NCBI GenBank assembly: GCA_937864975.1
Contig: CALMDI010000104.1
Coordinates: 1 to 6,551, forward strand
Source of the DNA: an uncultured Chloroflexota bacterium
Lineage (GTDB): Bacteria > Chloroflexota > Anaerolineae > Aggregatilineales > Phototrophicaceae
Direction of reading: 5' to 3'
DNA: 6,551 nucleotides
Of this stretch, positions 1 to 5,521 are shown one piece after another. How positions within the stretch are numbered: position 1 is the first letter of the stretch; the number at the start of each line of letters is the position of its first letter. The notes under the pieces were generated by a model. That model saw only the letters and a program-made list of their open reading frames with translations. It did not search any database and was not told where the DNA came from. A program made the position numbers and the translations under genes.

Positions 1-98
1 AGGACGCTCAGGAGCGCCCACGCGATAACGCCGCGCGCCAGCCAGCGCCAGTATCGCGCGGCACGAAGTCCAAACTGAAGAAGCTTTCCCCTTAGCAT
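1..98 (-). CDS. Possible N-terminal fragment of an unidentified protein
   Basis: Reading the minus strand from an ATG at 98 gives 32 open codons to the window edge. The peptide begins MLRGKLLQFGLRAARYW and continues into a hydrophobic stretch ending GVIAWALLSV, which resembles a basic n-region followed by the start of a membrane segment or signal anchor. The frame stays open upstream to a GTG at 128, which would add ten mostly hydrophobic residues (IRYLLYLALM-like). Neither start has a convincing Shine-Dalgarno sequence. The product cannot be named from so short a piece. The opposite strand is also open at the left edge, ending in TGA at 76-78, but its residues look like nothing recognisable. 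The call rests only on the hydrophobic pattern and on a promoter-like site just upstream. Confidence 0.4.
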   Translation of the reverse strand, partial: MLRGKLLQFGLRAARYWRWLARGVIAWALLSV

Positions 99-106
99 CA
101 GGGCTA

Positions 107-115
107 AGTATAGCA
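107..115 (-). promoter_or_regulatory. Extended -10 promoter candidate for the left-edge gene
   Basis: On the minus strand the sequence reads TGCTATACT, an extended -10 match (TGn then TATACT, 5 of 6 to TATAAT). A weak -35 candidate, TTACTG, lies 19 bases further upstream. Transcription would begin about seven bases downstream, almost at the ATG at 98, which would make the mRNA nearly leaderless and fits the lack of a Shine-Dalgarno site. If the GTG at 128 is the true start, this site lies inside the gene and is meaningless. Confidence 0.3.
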
Positions 116-182
116 GGTAGCGAATCACGGACAGTAAGGGTCAGTTATCAAGGGAGTGCTGACCATTTAGGGCACGACCTAT

Positions 183-241
183 GGGCGAACCTACGTGTGC
201 GCCCAATTAAAACCCAGACGGGCGGACACGCAGGTTCGCCC
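183..241. repeat. Near-perfect 22-bp inverted repeat (palindromic intergenic element)
   Basis: The left arm 183-204 (GGGCGAACCT..) and right arm 220-241 (..AGGTTCGCCC) are reverse complements over 22 positions with two mismatches (193 against 231, 199 against 225), separated by a 15-base AT-rich loop. The motif ACCTATG occurs directly on each side, at 177-183 and 244-250, as a target-site duplication would. Neither strand has a T-run after the stem, so it is a poor intrinsic terminator, although it lies about 55 bases beyond the amine oxidase stop codon. Palindromes with GGGCGAACC/GGTTCGCCC ends are, as I recall, dispersed in several bacterial genomes. A REP-like or miniature mobile repeat is the preferred reading. 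Confidence 0.7.
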
Positions 242-296
242 CTACCTATGCGGTTCGATTTGTCGTAAGGGCGTACCGGTTTGCCGCCTGTAACAC

Positions 297-1895
297 CTAC
301 CGGACGGCGATGGCTTCCAGAATTTCTGAGGCGACGCGCTCGCCGCTTTCGCTGCCGCCGTTCATGTAGCCCTGATAGTCAAGGCTCGTATGCTCGCCCG
401 CGAAGTGCAGCCCGCCAACAGGCTCCATCTCCGCGCCGCGGAAGCCGACGACCTGACCGGGCTTGTAGCAGGAAAAGCTGCCCAGCGCCAGCGGATTGCC
501 GGGCCAGAAGAACCGGAATGCCTCACCCGCGTAAGCGTCGGCGGCGCCCGGAAACACCTGATCGAGCTGCGCCAAAAATTCGCGTGTCTGCGCCGACGTG
601 AGCATTTCGCCCGCTTCCAGGCTGCGGCGTCCGCCGAGGAAATTCGTCAGGATGCCTGCCGTGCCCGGCTGCCCGCGCGACGTATCCCACGTCGCCTGAT
701 ATCCCAGGTCGGTGAACGTGCTGCCGTTGCTTCCGTAGTTCTGCCAGATGCGCTCGGTAAACGCGACCATCAGCTTGCTGTTGACACCGTATCCCAACTC
801 GTCAATGGCGCGGCGCTTGACGTCTGGCAGATCAACCTGAATATCCACCTGACGCAGCACCGTGAACGGGATCGCCAGCACAACCAGATCGGCGTCCATG
901 TCGGTGACAGTGCCTGCCTGATTGACGGTCAGGCGGTAGCGGTTGTCGCTCATCTGGCGGATCGCTTCCAACTGCGTTTCCAGTTGAACCGGCGTCTCAA
1001 GCCGGTCGGCAAGACCCCACGGAATGCTGTCGTTGCCTTCGGCAATGTGATAGCGCTCGTCGCTCGACCCGTAAACGGAGAATTCACCCTCGTCCGTTTC
1101 GATCAGCCAGAGCAGGTTAAATGCGCTCTGCTCCTCAATCTCCAGCCCATATTCGCCGACGTAAGCCACGTCGAGGATTTTGCGAATAACGCTGCCGATC
1201 TCGTGCCGGTCGAACCACGCTGCCATGCTGATGTCGAGCGCTTCGCCATTGTTGGGGGTGGCGTAAGTCACGTCGCCGTCGCCTGTAAGCGTAGCTAAAT
1301 CGCTGATGATGGCTGCCGCGACCGGGCGAAAGGTTTCCACGATCTCCGTGAAGGGAATCTGCCGACCATCAAAGAAGAAAAGCTCGGTTTCCAAATCGCC
1401 GTCCGCCGCGAACAGATCGGTGACGGTCAGCCCCAGTTCGTCCGCGAAGCCCAATAGGGATTCGTGATCGGAGTCAATTAACTCGCCGCCAAGCTCGGCA
1501 AGCTGACCATCGGGAAACGAATTACGTAGGGTGTACATACGACCGCCAACGCGCTGGTTGGCTTCGATCACCTGGGACGGAACTCCAGCTTGCTGCAGGC
1601 GATACGCGGCGGCTAAGCCCGCAATGCCCGCGCCGACGATGACGATGCGCGGCGCGGTCGCCGTTGGACCGAACTTCAAAAGCGAAGGTGGCATCGCCAA
1701 GCCTGCCGCCGCCACCGCGGCGCCTTTCAGGAAATCGCGCCGGCTGATGCCGCGTTCCGCCCGCGGCGTCTGTGCCGCCGAGCGCACCAGCGCGCAGTAT
1801 TCCAGCATCTCATTTGTGGAAAGATCGTTGCGCTCGCAGTAGGCTGCAAGCGTCATCGCGCGTTGTAACCGGGAAAAGAGTTGCGTTCTTCCCAC
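297..1895 (-). CDS. Tat-exported flavin amine oxidase (FAD-dependent)
   Basis: The product (532 aa from the GTG at 1895) belongs to the flavin amine oxidase family, which oxidises amines or amino acids with FAD, yielding ammonia and usually hydrogen peroxide. Residues 51-57 are SRRDFLK, a textbook twin-arginine motif, followed by a hydrophobic Ala-rich h-region, so it is predicted to be exported folded with its cofactor. The FAD-binding Rossmann motif GAGIAG is at 88-93, with the ribose-binding Glu at 111 and the family motif RVGGR at 115-119. The C-terminal flavin motif FAGEHTS lies near 498-504, followed by a YMNGG.ESGERVA segment. A Cys in SFSCYKPGQ, about 24 residues before that motif, falls near the position of the covalent FAD cysteine of monoamine oxidases, but related non-covalent oxidases share the pattern. 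The substrate cannot be told. The n-region before RR is unusually long, about 50 residues. The GTG is preferred because AGAGGA lies 7 bases upstream. ATGs at 1856 and 1967 lack such a site. Confidence 0.86.
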   Translation of the reverse strand: MGRTQLFSRLQRAMTLAAYCERNDLSTNEMLEYCALVRSAAQTPRAERGISRRDFLKGAAVAAAGLAMPPSLLKFGPTATAPRIVIVGAGIAGLAAAYRLQQAGVPSQVIEANQRVGGRMYTLRNSFPDGQLAELGGELIDSDHESLLGFADELGLTVTDLFAADGDLETELFFFDGRQIPFTEIVETFRPVAAAIISDLATLTGDGDVTYATPNNGEALDISMAAWFDRHEIGSVIRKILDVAYVGEYGLEIEEQSAFNLLWLIETDEGEFSVYGSSDERYHIAEGNDSIPWGLADRLETPVQLETQLEAIRQMSDNRYRLTVNQAGTVTDMDADLVVLAIPFTVLRQVDIQVDLPDVKRRAIDELGYGVNSKLMVAFTERIWQNYGSNGSTFTDLGYQATWDTSRGQPGTAGILTNFLGGRRSLEAGEMLTSAQTREFLAQLDQVFPGAADAYAGEAFRFFWPGNPLALGSFSCYKPGQVVGFRGAEMEPVGGLHFAGEHTSLDYQGYMNGGSESGERVASEILEAIAVR

Positions 1896-1902
1896 GATTC
1901 TA

Positions 1903-1908
1903 TCCTCT
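1903..1908 (-). promoter_or_regulatory. Ribosome-binding site fixing the amine oxidase start
   Basis: The minus strand reads AGAGGA here, seven bases before GTG 1893-1895. The in-frame ATG at 1856 has only pyrimidine-rich or GC-mixed sequence before it, and the ATG at 1967 would add a Cys- and Ile-rich segment with no typical role. This favours the GTG. Confidence 0.55.
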
Positions 1909-1931
1909 GGAATGCGAAAGATGATACAGAG

Positions 1932-1940
1932 AAGATAGCA
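1932..1940 (-). promoter_or_regulatory. Weak extended -10 candidate for the amine oxidase
   Basis: The minus strand reads TGCTATCTT, with the TGn extension but only 4 of 6 matches in the hexamer. It would give a leader of about 30 bases before the GTG at 1895. No -35 box is evident. It resembles the TGCTATACT site before the left-edge gene, which is the main reason to mention it. Confidence 0.25.
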
Positions 1941-2201
1941 AAGTTGTGCGCGCGCCGTACCCATCAAAGGATGAAGTTTTCTCCATCGGATGGATGATTG
2001 CTATGATGATGAGAGACTCAAAAAGCATCGGAGCGTCATTGCAAAGCGATGCTTCTTACGCTGCTTCTCAGTCTGGACTCACTGTTCGCCGTAAAGCCAA
2101 CGGTGATTGTATAACACGAGGAAACGCGCTGATACTCCGCATGATTGCGCGCCCAACATACGTCACGGCTGCTATTTTTGCCCAATAGGGGTTCGACAGT
2201 T

Positions 2202-2229
2202 TTGTATATTGTGCCTGCCGTGCAATAAT
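2202..2229 (+). promoter_or_regulatory. Promoter candidate for the ade-BMP-ABC operon
   Basis: This AT-rich stretch has two possible -10 boxes: TATATT at 2205-2210 (5 of 6 to consensus, no good -35 at proper distance) and AATAAT at 2224-2229, which has a weak TTGTAT -35 at 2202-2207 with a 16-base spacer. Either would give a leader of about 65 to 85 bases before the deaminase ATG. Neither is strong enough to choose with confidence. Confidence 0.3.
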
Positions 2230-2285
2230 TCAGATGCGATTAGACTAGCGCCAATCTAAAAACATCAGGCTTTGCCAGTTTACAG

Positions 2286-2291
2286 AAAGGA
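2286..2291 (+). promoter_or_regulatory. Ribosome-binding site of the adenine deaminase gene
   Basis: AAAGGA lies 10 bases before the ATG at 2302. It sits inside the extra ten codons that would be used if translation began at the in-frame TTG at 2272, so it argues for the ATG as the real start. Confidence 0.6.
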
Positions 2292-2301
2292 TTTTTATCG
2301 A

Positions 2302-4137
2302 ATGGCATCGTCGCCCGCCTCAAATTACGTTCACAAGACCGTCCCCCTGCACGAAGTGACCCAGAGCGTCGTCGCGACCGCGATGGGACGCGAGCCAGCC
2401 GATCTGATTATTCGGAATGCGCGTCTCGTCAACGTGAACGTCGGTCGCATTCAGGATGGCGTGGACATTGTCGTGCGACACGGTTACGTCGTGCTGGTTG
2501 GGGATTCCTCGCACGTCATGACCGGCGATCACACCAAAATTGTCGATGCCGCCGGTCGCTACGTGACTCCCGGTTTTATCGACACCCACGAGCACGTCGA
2601 AAGCAGCATGATCGACGTCCGAAGCTTCGCGGCGGCGGTGGTGCCCGAAGGCACGACGACGATTGCCTGTGACAACCACGAGATTACGAATGTCCTGGGC
2701 TTGCGAGCGGTCGAGCTGTTCAGCAATGCGGCTCAGGGCTTGCCGCTCAAAGTTCTCGTCGCCATGCCGGTCTGCGTGCCATCGATCCCCGGCTTTGAAG
2801 ACGCGGGCGCGGTCATCACCGACCGGGAAGTGACCGAAGCCTATCGGCAGCAGTGGGCGCAGCTTCAGGGCGAGCAGATGAATTTTCCCGGCGTGATTTA
2901 CGGCGACCCGCAGGTACACGCGATTACGGCGGCGTCGCTGCGTGAGGGCGTGGTGCTCACGGGTCACTATTCCAGTCCCGAAATCAACGTTGGGCTGCAG
3001 GCATTTATCGCCGCCGGAATCACCGGGTGTCACGAGGCGACGACGGCGGAAGAGGCGATGCGGCGGGCAGAACTGGGATGCTACGCGCAGCAGCGTTATG
3101 GAACCGCCTGGCTGGACATGCCGCAAACGCTTCGCGCTGTGCTCGACAACCCCGGCATGGACACGCGCTTTTTCACGCTGATCACCGACGACGTCACCCC
3201 GGCGACGCTGGTCGAAGATGGGCACGTGAGCCGCGTGGTGCGCGATGCAATCAAGCTGGGACTCGACCCGGTAACGGCTATTCAGATGGTGACGATCAAC
3301 GCCGCGCAGATGCTGGAGAAAGCTCGCTGGATCGGAACGGTCTCGCCCGGTCGCGCTGCCGACATGCTCATCATCAGCGATCTGGAAAATCTGGTCATCG
3401 ATCAGGTCTACGTGGATGGTGTGCTGGTCGCGGAAAACGGCAGGATGGTGGTCGAGTTCGCGCCGCACGATTACCCGGAGTGGGCGGTTAATTCGGTGCA
3501 TCTCGACCCGATCGACGAGAGCGATTTGCGGGTGCCGTATGCGGGTGACGCAGCTCGCGTGCGCGTCATGCGAATCCATCCGGGCAAAGTCCACACGACA
3601 GAAGAAATCATCGACCTGCCCGCGCGCGGTGGCGCGCTGACCGCCGACGCCTCGCGCGATCTTGCTAAGGTCGCCGTGTTTTACCGTCACGAACAGCCGG
3701 TCGATGACAACGCCCTGAAGGGGATTGGCTTTGTGACCGGCACGGGCTTTAAAGAGGACGTCGCGTTCGGCTCTACCGTCGCCCATGACTGCCATAACCT
3801 GATGGTCATGGGCACGAGCGACCGGGCGATGGTGAAGGCGGCGAATACGCTGATCGACGTGAAAGGCGGCATGGTCGTCGTCGTTGGCGATGAGGTGACC
3901 GTTCTCCCGATGCCGCTTGCAGGGCTGATGTCGTTGGATTCGGCTCAGGCAGTCACAGATCAATTACACGCTCTCGAAGCAGCGTTCCGAAAGGGCGGCT
4001 CAAGCCATCCGTCTGTCGAGATGACACTGAGCCTGATTCCGTTGATCGTTCTGGTCGAGCTTCACGTCTCCAATCGAGGGCTGGTCTCGCTTAAGCCCGG
4101 TTCGCCGCCCGAATTTGTCGAATTGGTCGTGAGTTAG
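2302..4137 (+). CDS. ade: Adenine deaminase (AdeC family, amidohydrolase superfamily)
   Basis: The 611-residue protein is in the usual range for adenine deaminases, cytoplasmic metal enzymes converting adenine to hypoxanthine and ammonia in purine salvage. The N-terminal part has the composite-barrel segment PADLIIRNARLVNV (33-46). The metal and catalytic set is complete by alignment from memory: His96 and His98 in DTHEHVESS, the bridging Glu191 in GEQMNFPGVI, His222, His244 in CHEATTAEEA, and Asp296 in TDDVTP. Further family blocks are DNHEITNV (124-131), a CVPS motif (158-161), LDPVTAIQM, and the AdeC-specific C-terminal domain with STVAHDCHN (491-499) and MPLAGLMS (537-544). Several loops differ from the common pattern: GHYSS where GHAPG is usual, DNHE where DPHE is usual, and TDDVTP where TDDRHP is common, although some proteobacterial enzymes also have TDDV.P. 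Substrate preference may therefore differ. It leads an operon with a nucleoside-type ABC importer. The ATG at 2302 is chosen over TTG 2272 because of the AAAGGA site. Confidence 0.9.
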   Translation: MASSPASNYVHKTVPLHEVTQSVVATAMGREPADLIIRNARLVNVNVGRIQDGVDIVVRHGYVVLVGDSSHVMTGDHTKIVDAAGRYVTPGFIDTHEHVESSMIDVRSFAAAVVPEGTTTIACDNHEITNVLGLRAVELFSNAAQGLPLKVLVAMPVCVPSIPGFEDAGAVITDREVTEAYRQQWAQLQGEQMNFPGVIYGDPQVHAITAASLREGVVLTGHYSSPEINVGLQAFIAAGITGCHEATTAEEAMRRAELGCYAQQRYGTAWLDMPQTLRAVLDNPGMDTRFFTLITDDVTPATLVEDGHVSRVVRDAIKLGLDPVTAIQMVTINAAQMLEKARWIGTVSPGRAADMLIISDLENLVIDQVYVDGVLVAENGRMVVEFAPHDYPEWAVNSVHLDPIDESDLRVPYAGDAARVRVMRIHPGKVHTTEEIIDLPARGGALTADASRDLAKVAVFYRHEQPVDDNALKGIGFVTGTGFKEDVAFGSTVAHDCHNLMVMGTSDRAMVKAANTLIDVKGGMVVVVGDEVTVLPMPLAGLMSLDSAQAVTDQLHALEAAFRKGGSSHPSVEMTLSLIPLIVLVELHVSNRGLVSLKPGSPPEFVELVVS

Positions 4138-4143
4138 GGGATT

Positions 4144-4171
4144 AACGGGCAAGCAACACCTCGCGCCCGTT
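4144..4171 (+). other. Small hairpin between ade and the binding-protein gene
   Basis: AACGGGC at 4144-4150 pairs with GCCCGTT at 4165-4171 (7 bp, 14-base loop). It begins six bases after the deaminase stop codon and is not followed by a T-run, so it is unlikely to end transcription. It may protect upstream mRNA or be fortuitous. Confidence 0.4.
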
Positions 4172-4197
4172 TCAACAAGGATGATTTGCATGGATTC

Positions 4198-4208
4198 AAG
4201 GAGAGGAG
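4198..4208 (+). promoter_or_regulatory. Strong double Shine-Dalgarno for the binding-protein gene
   Basis: AAGGAGAGGAG contains two overlapping Shine-Dalgarno cores, with the second ending five bases before the ATG at 4214. In-frame ATGs at 4181 and 4190 would place this site inside the coding sequence and add a polar leader before the signal peptide, so 4214 is the start. The strength fits a highly made substrate-binding protein. Confidence 0.75.
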
Positions 4209-4213
4209 CAAGA

Positions 4214-5425
4214 ATGACTACGGCACCAAATTCAAGACGTGTAGGACTTCTGTTTGTCGCGTTACTCCTGCTGGTTGGGGTAGGGGTTGCGCCGTCCGCA
4301 GCGCAGGAGGACGACGGGCTGACGATTGGGATGCTTCTGGTCGGACCCTACAATGACAACGGCTGGAGCCAGGCGCACTACGAGGCGGGGGAGTACGTGG
4401 TTGAAAATCTTCCCGGTTCGGAATTGATTTATCTGGATCGCGTCAATCCCGCCGACCGACCCGGTACGACGCCCGATCTGCTCGCGGAAGAACTGCTGGC
4501 GCAGGGAGCGGACGTGATTCTGTTTACGTCCGACGATATGAAAGACGCCGCAACCGAGTTCGCCACCAACAACCCGGACGTTCCGGTTATTCACGTGTCG
4601 GGCGATCAGGCGTGGGAAGAAGGCGAGAACTATCTGGGTCTCGAAAACCTGGGCAACGTGTTCCCGTTCGTCGAGCCTGCCAAATCCATCGCCGGCTGCG
4701 CCGCGGCGCTGACCACCGAGACGGGTCAGATTGGCTATCTCGGACCGCTCATCAATGACGAGACGCGGCGTCTGGCGGCAGCGGCTTACCTCGGCGCTAA
4801 ATACTGCTGGACGGAATACCTCGGCAACGATGCAGCAGACCTCGACTTTCGGGTGGACTGGATCGGCTTCTGGTTCAACATTCCGGGCGTGACGGCAGAC
4901 CCGACGCAGGTCGCCGACAACTTCTATAACAGCGGCTACGACGTGGTCATCTCCGGGCTGGATACCACCGAAGGTCTCGTTCAGGCGCAGGCGGCGGCGG
5001 AAGCCGGTAACCGGGTGTTCAACGTCGCCTACGACTACGAGCGCGCCTGCGACATTGCCCCGGAAGTCTGCCTGGGCGTAGTCGTGTTCAACTGGCGTCC
5101 GCTTTACCTCGCGGAATTGAGCGCGATTGCCGAGGGAACGTGGGAACCAAGCTGGCAGTGGCCCGAGCCGAACTACGAGGAGTTCACCAATCTGGATGCC
5201 AGTACGAGCTTCTTCGTGACAGGTGAAGCGCTGACGCCGGAAGTCTCCGAGCAACTGGCGCAGTTCCAGGAGGAACTGGCGGGCGGCTTGAACCTGTGGG
5301 CAGGTCCGGTGAACTTGCAGGATGGCACCGAGTTCGTGGCGGAAGGCGAAGAAGCCACCCCGCAGCAAATCTGGTATCTCCCGCAGCTTCTGGAAGGCAT
5401 GGAAGGGCAGAGCGTGCCCGAATAG
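4214..5425 (+). CDS. BMP-family ABC transporter substrate-binding protein
   Basis: This 403-residue protein matches the BMP (basic membrane protein/Med, PnrA-like) family, extracytoplasmic receptors that in studied cases bind purine nucleosides for ABC import. A signal peptide is clear: basic SRR at 7-9, hydrophobic core 11-25, and a likely cleavage after SAA at 28-30. There is no lipobox cysteine, although many family members are lipoproteins. The mature protein begins with GLTIGMLLVGPYNDNGWSQ (35-53), the typical first strand and ligand loop, followed by the second-site block ADVILFTSDDM (99-109), VISGLDTTEG (245-254), and the family C-terminal pattern WAGPVNLQDGT (362-372). Four cysteines are present (162, 198, 279, 286). 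The pair in ACDIAPEVCLG is the kind that could form a disulfide outside the cell. The gene follows ade by 76 bases and precedes the ATPase by 96. The ligand is inferred from family and neighbours only. Confidence 0.9.
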   Translation: MTTAPNSRRVGLLFVALLLLVGVGVAPSAAQEDDGLTIGMLLVGPYNDNGWSQAHYEAGEYVVENLPGSELIYLDRVNPADRPGTTPDLLAEELLAQGADVILFTSDDMKDAATEFATNNPDVPVIHVSGDQAWEEGENYLGLENLGNVFPFVEPAKSIAGCAAALTTETGQIGYLGPLINDETRRLAAAAYLGAKYCWTEYLGNDAADLDFRVDWIGFWFNIPGVTADPTQVADNFYNSGYDVVISGLDTTEGLVQAQAAAEAGNRVFNVAYDYERACDIAPEVCLGVVVFNWRPLYLAELSAIAEGTWEPSWQWPEPNYEEFTNLDASTSFFVTGEALTPEVSEQLAQFQEELAGGLNLWAGPVNLQDGTEFVAEGEEATPQQIWYLPQLLEGMEGQSVPE

Positions 5426-5461
5426 TCGGTCGCCTGTGAGGAATGATTCGGATAGAATGCA

Positions 5462-5501
5462 GAGGCACAGAAACTTATTTCTGTGCCTCCATCTTCTTTT
5501 T
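5462..5501 (+). terminator. Intra-operon terminator-like hairpin between SBP and ATPase genes
   Basis: GAGGCACAGAAA (5462-5473) and TTTCTGTGCCTC (5478-5489) form a perfect 12-bp stem with the 4-base loop CTTA, followed by CATCTTCTTTTT at 5490-5501. The stem and T-rich tail resemble an intrinsic terminator, but the first four tail bases dilute the T-run, so partial read-through is plausible. Since the ATPase gene begins 20 bases further on with no visible promoter of its own, the likely role is to reduce ATPase and permease expression relative to the binding protein, or to protect the 3' end of the upstream message. Confidence 0.7.
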
Positions 5502-5521
5502 GAAAGCGCAGCGGATTCTTT

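Larger units (their letters stand above)
1896..2301. other. Divergent intergenic region between amine oxidase and purine operon
   Basis: About 400 bases separate the two divergent starts. The stretch holds weak promoter candidates near each end and no convincing gene. An open frame on the plus strand at 1946-2188 has no ribosome-binding site and a composition unlike a protein. I looked for the conserved core of a purine riboswitch (the paired loops and flanking P1 strands) and for paired PurR-type CGAAC boxes, and did not find them. A single GTTCG occurs at 2191-2195. A short inverted repeat, TTAGA/TCTAA with a 10-base spacer, lies at 2240-2259. The region becomes AT-rich after about 2200, consistent with the operon promoter lying there. 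Confidence 0.6.

Noticed and set aside
183..241. An intrinsic terminator of the amine oxidase gene formed by the 22-bp inverted repeat
   Set aside because: The base after the stem on the minus strand begins a mixed sequence with no T-run, and the arms resemble a dispersed repeat more than a terminator.
390..1298. A 302-codon open frame on the plus strand opposite the amine oxidase gene
   Set aside because: It is antisense to a well-supported gene, with no ribosome-binding site or recognisable motif.
1946..2188. An 80-codon open frame in the divergent intergenic region
   Set aside because: It starts at GTG without a ribosome-binding site, overlaps the likely promoter area of the amine oxidase, and has no recognisable sequence features.
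2240..2259. An inverted repeat TTAGA/TCTAA with 10-base spacer as an operator
   Set aside because: Five-base arms with a long spacer are common by chance in AT-rich leaders. Nothing else supports a regulator site there.
2191..2301. A purine riboswitch or PurR-type operator upstream of ade
   Set aside because: The conserved purine-aptamer loops were not found, and only one isolated GTTCG (2191-2195) resembles half of a PurR box, which is expected by chance.
2320..3963. A 547-codon open frame on the minus strand opposite the adenine deaminase gene
   Set aside because: It is fully antisense to a gene with complete family motifs. Its product is rich in His, Arg and Asp without hydrophobic core patterns, as expected from the reverse complement of GC-biased codons.
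4144..4171. An intrinsic terminator between ade and the binding-protein gene
   Set aside because: The 7-bp stem has a large loop and no following T-run, so termination is not supported. It is listed only as a hairpin.
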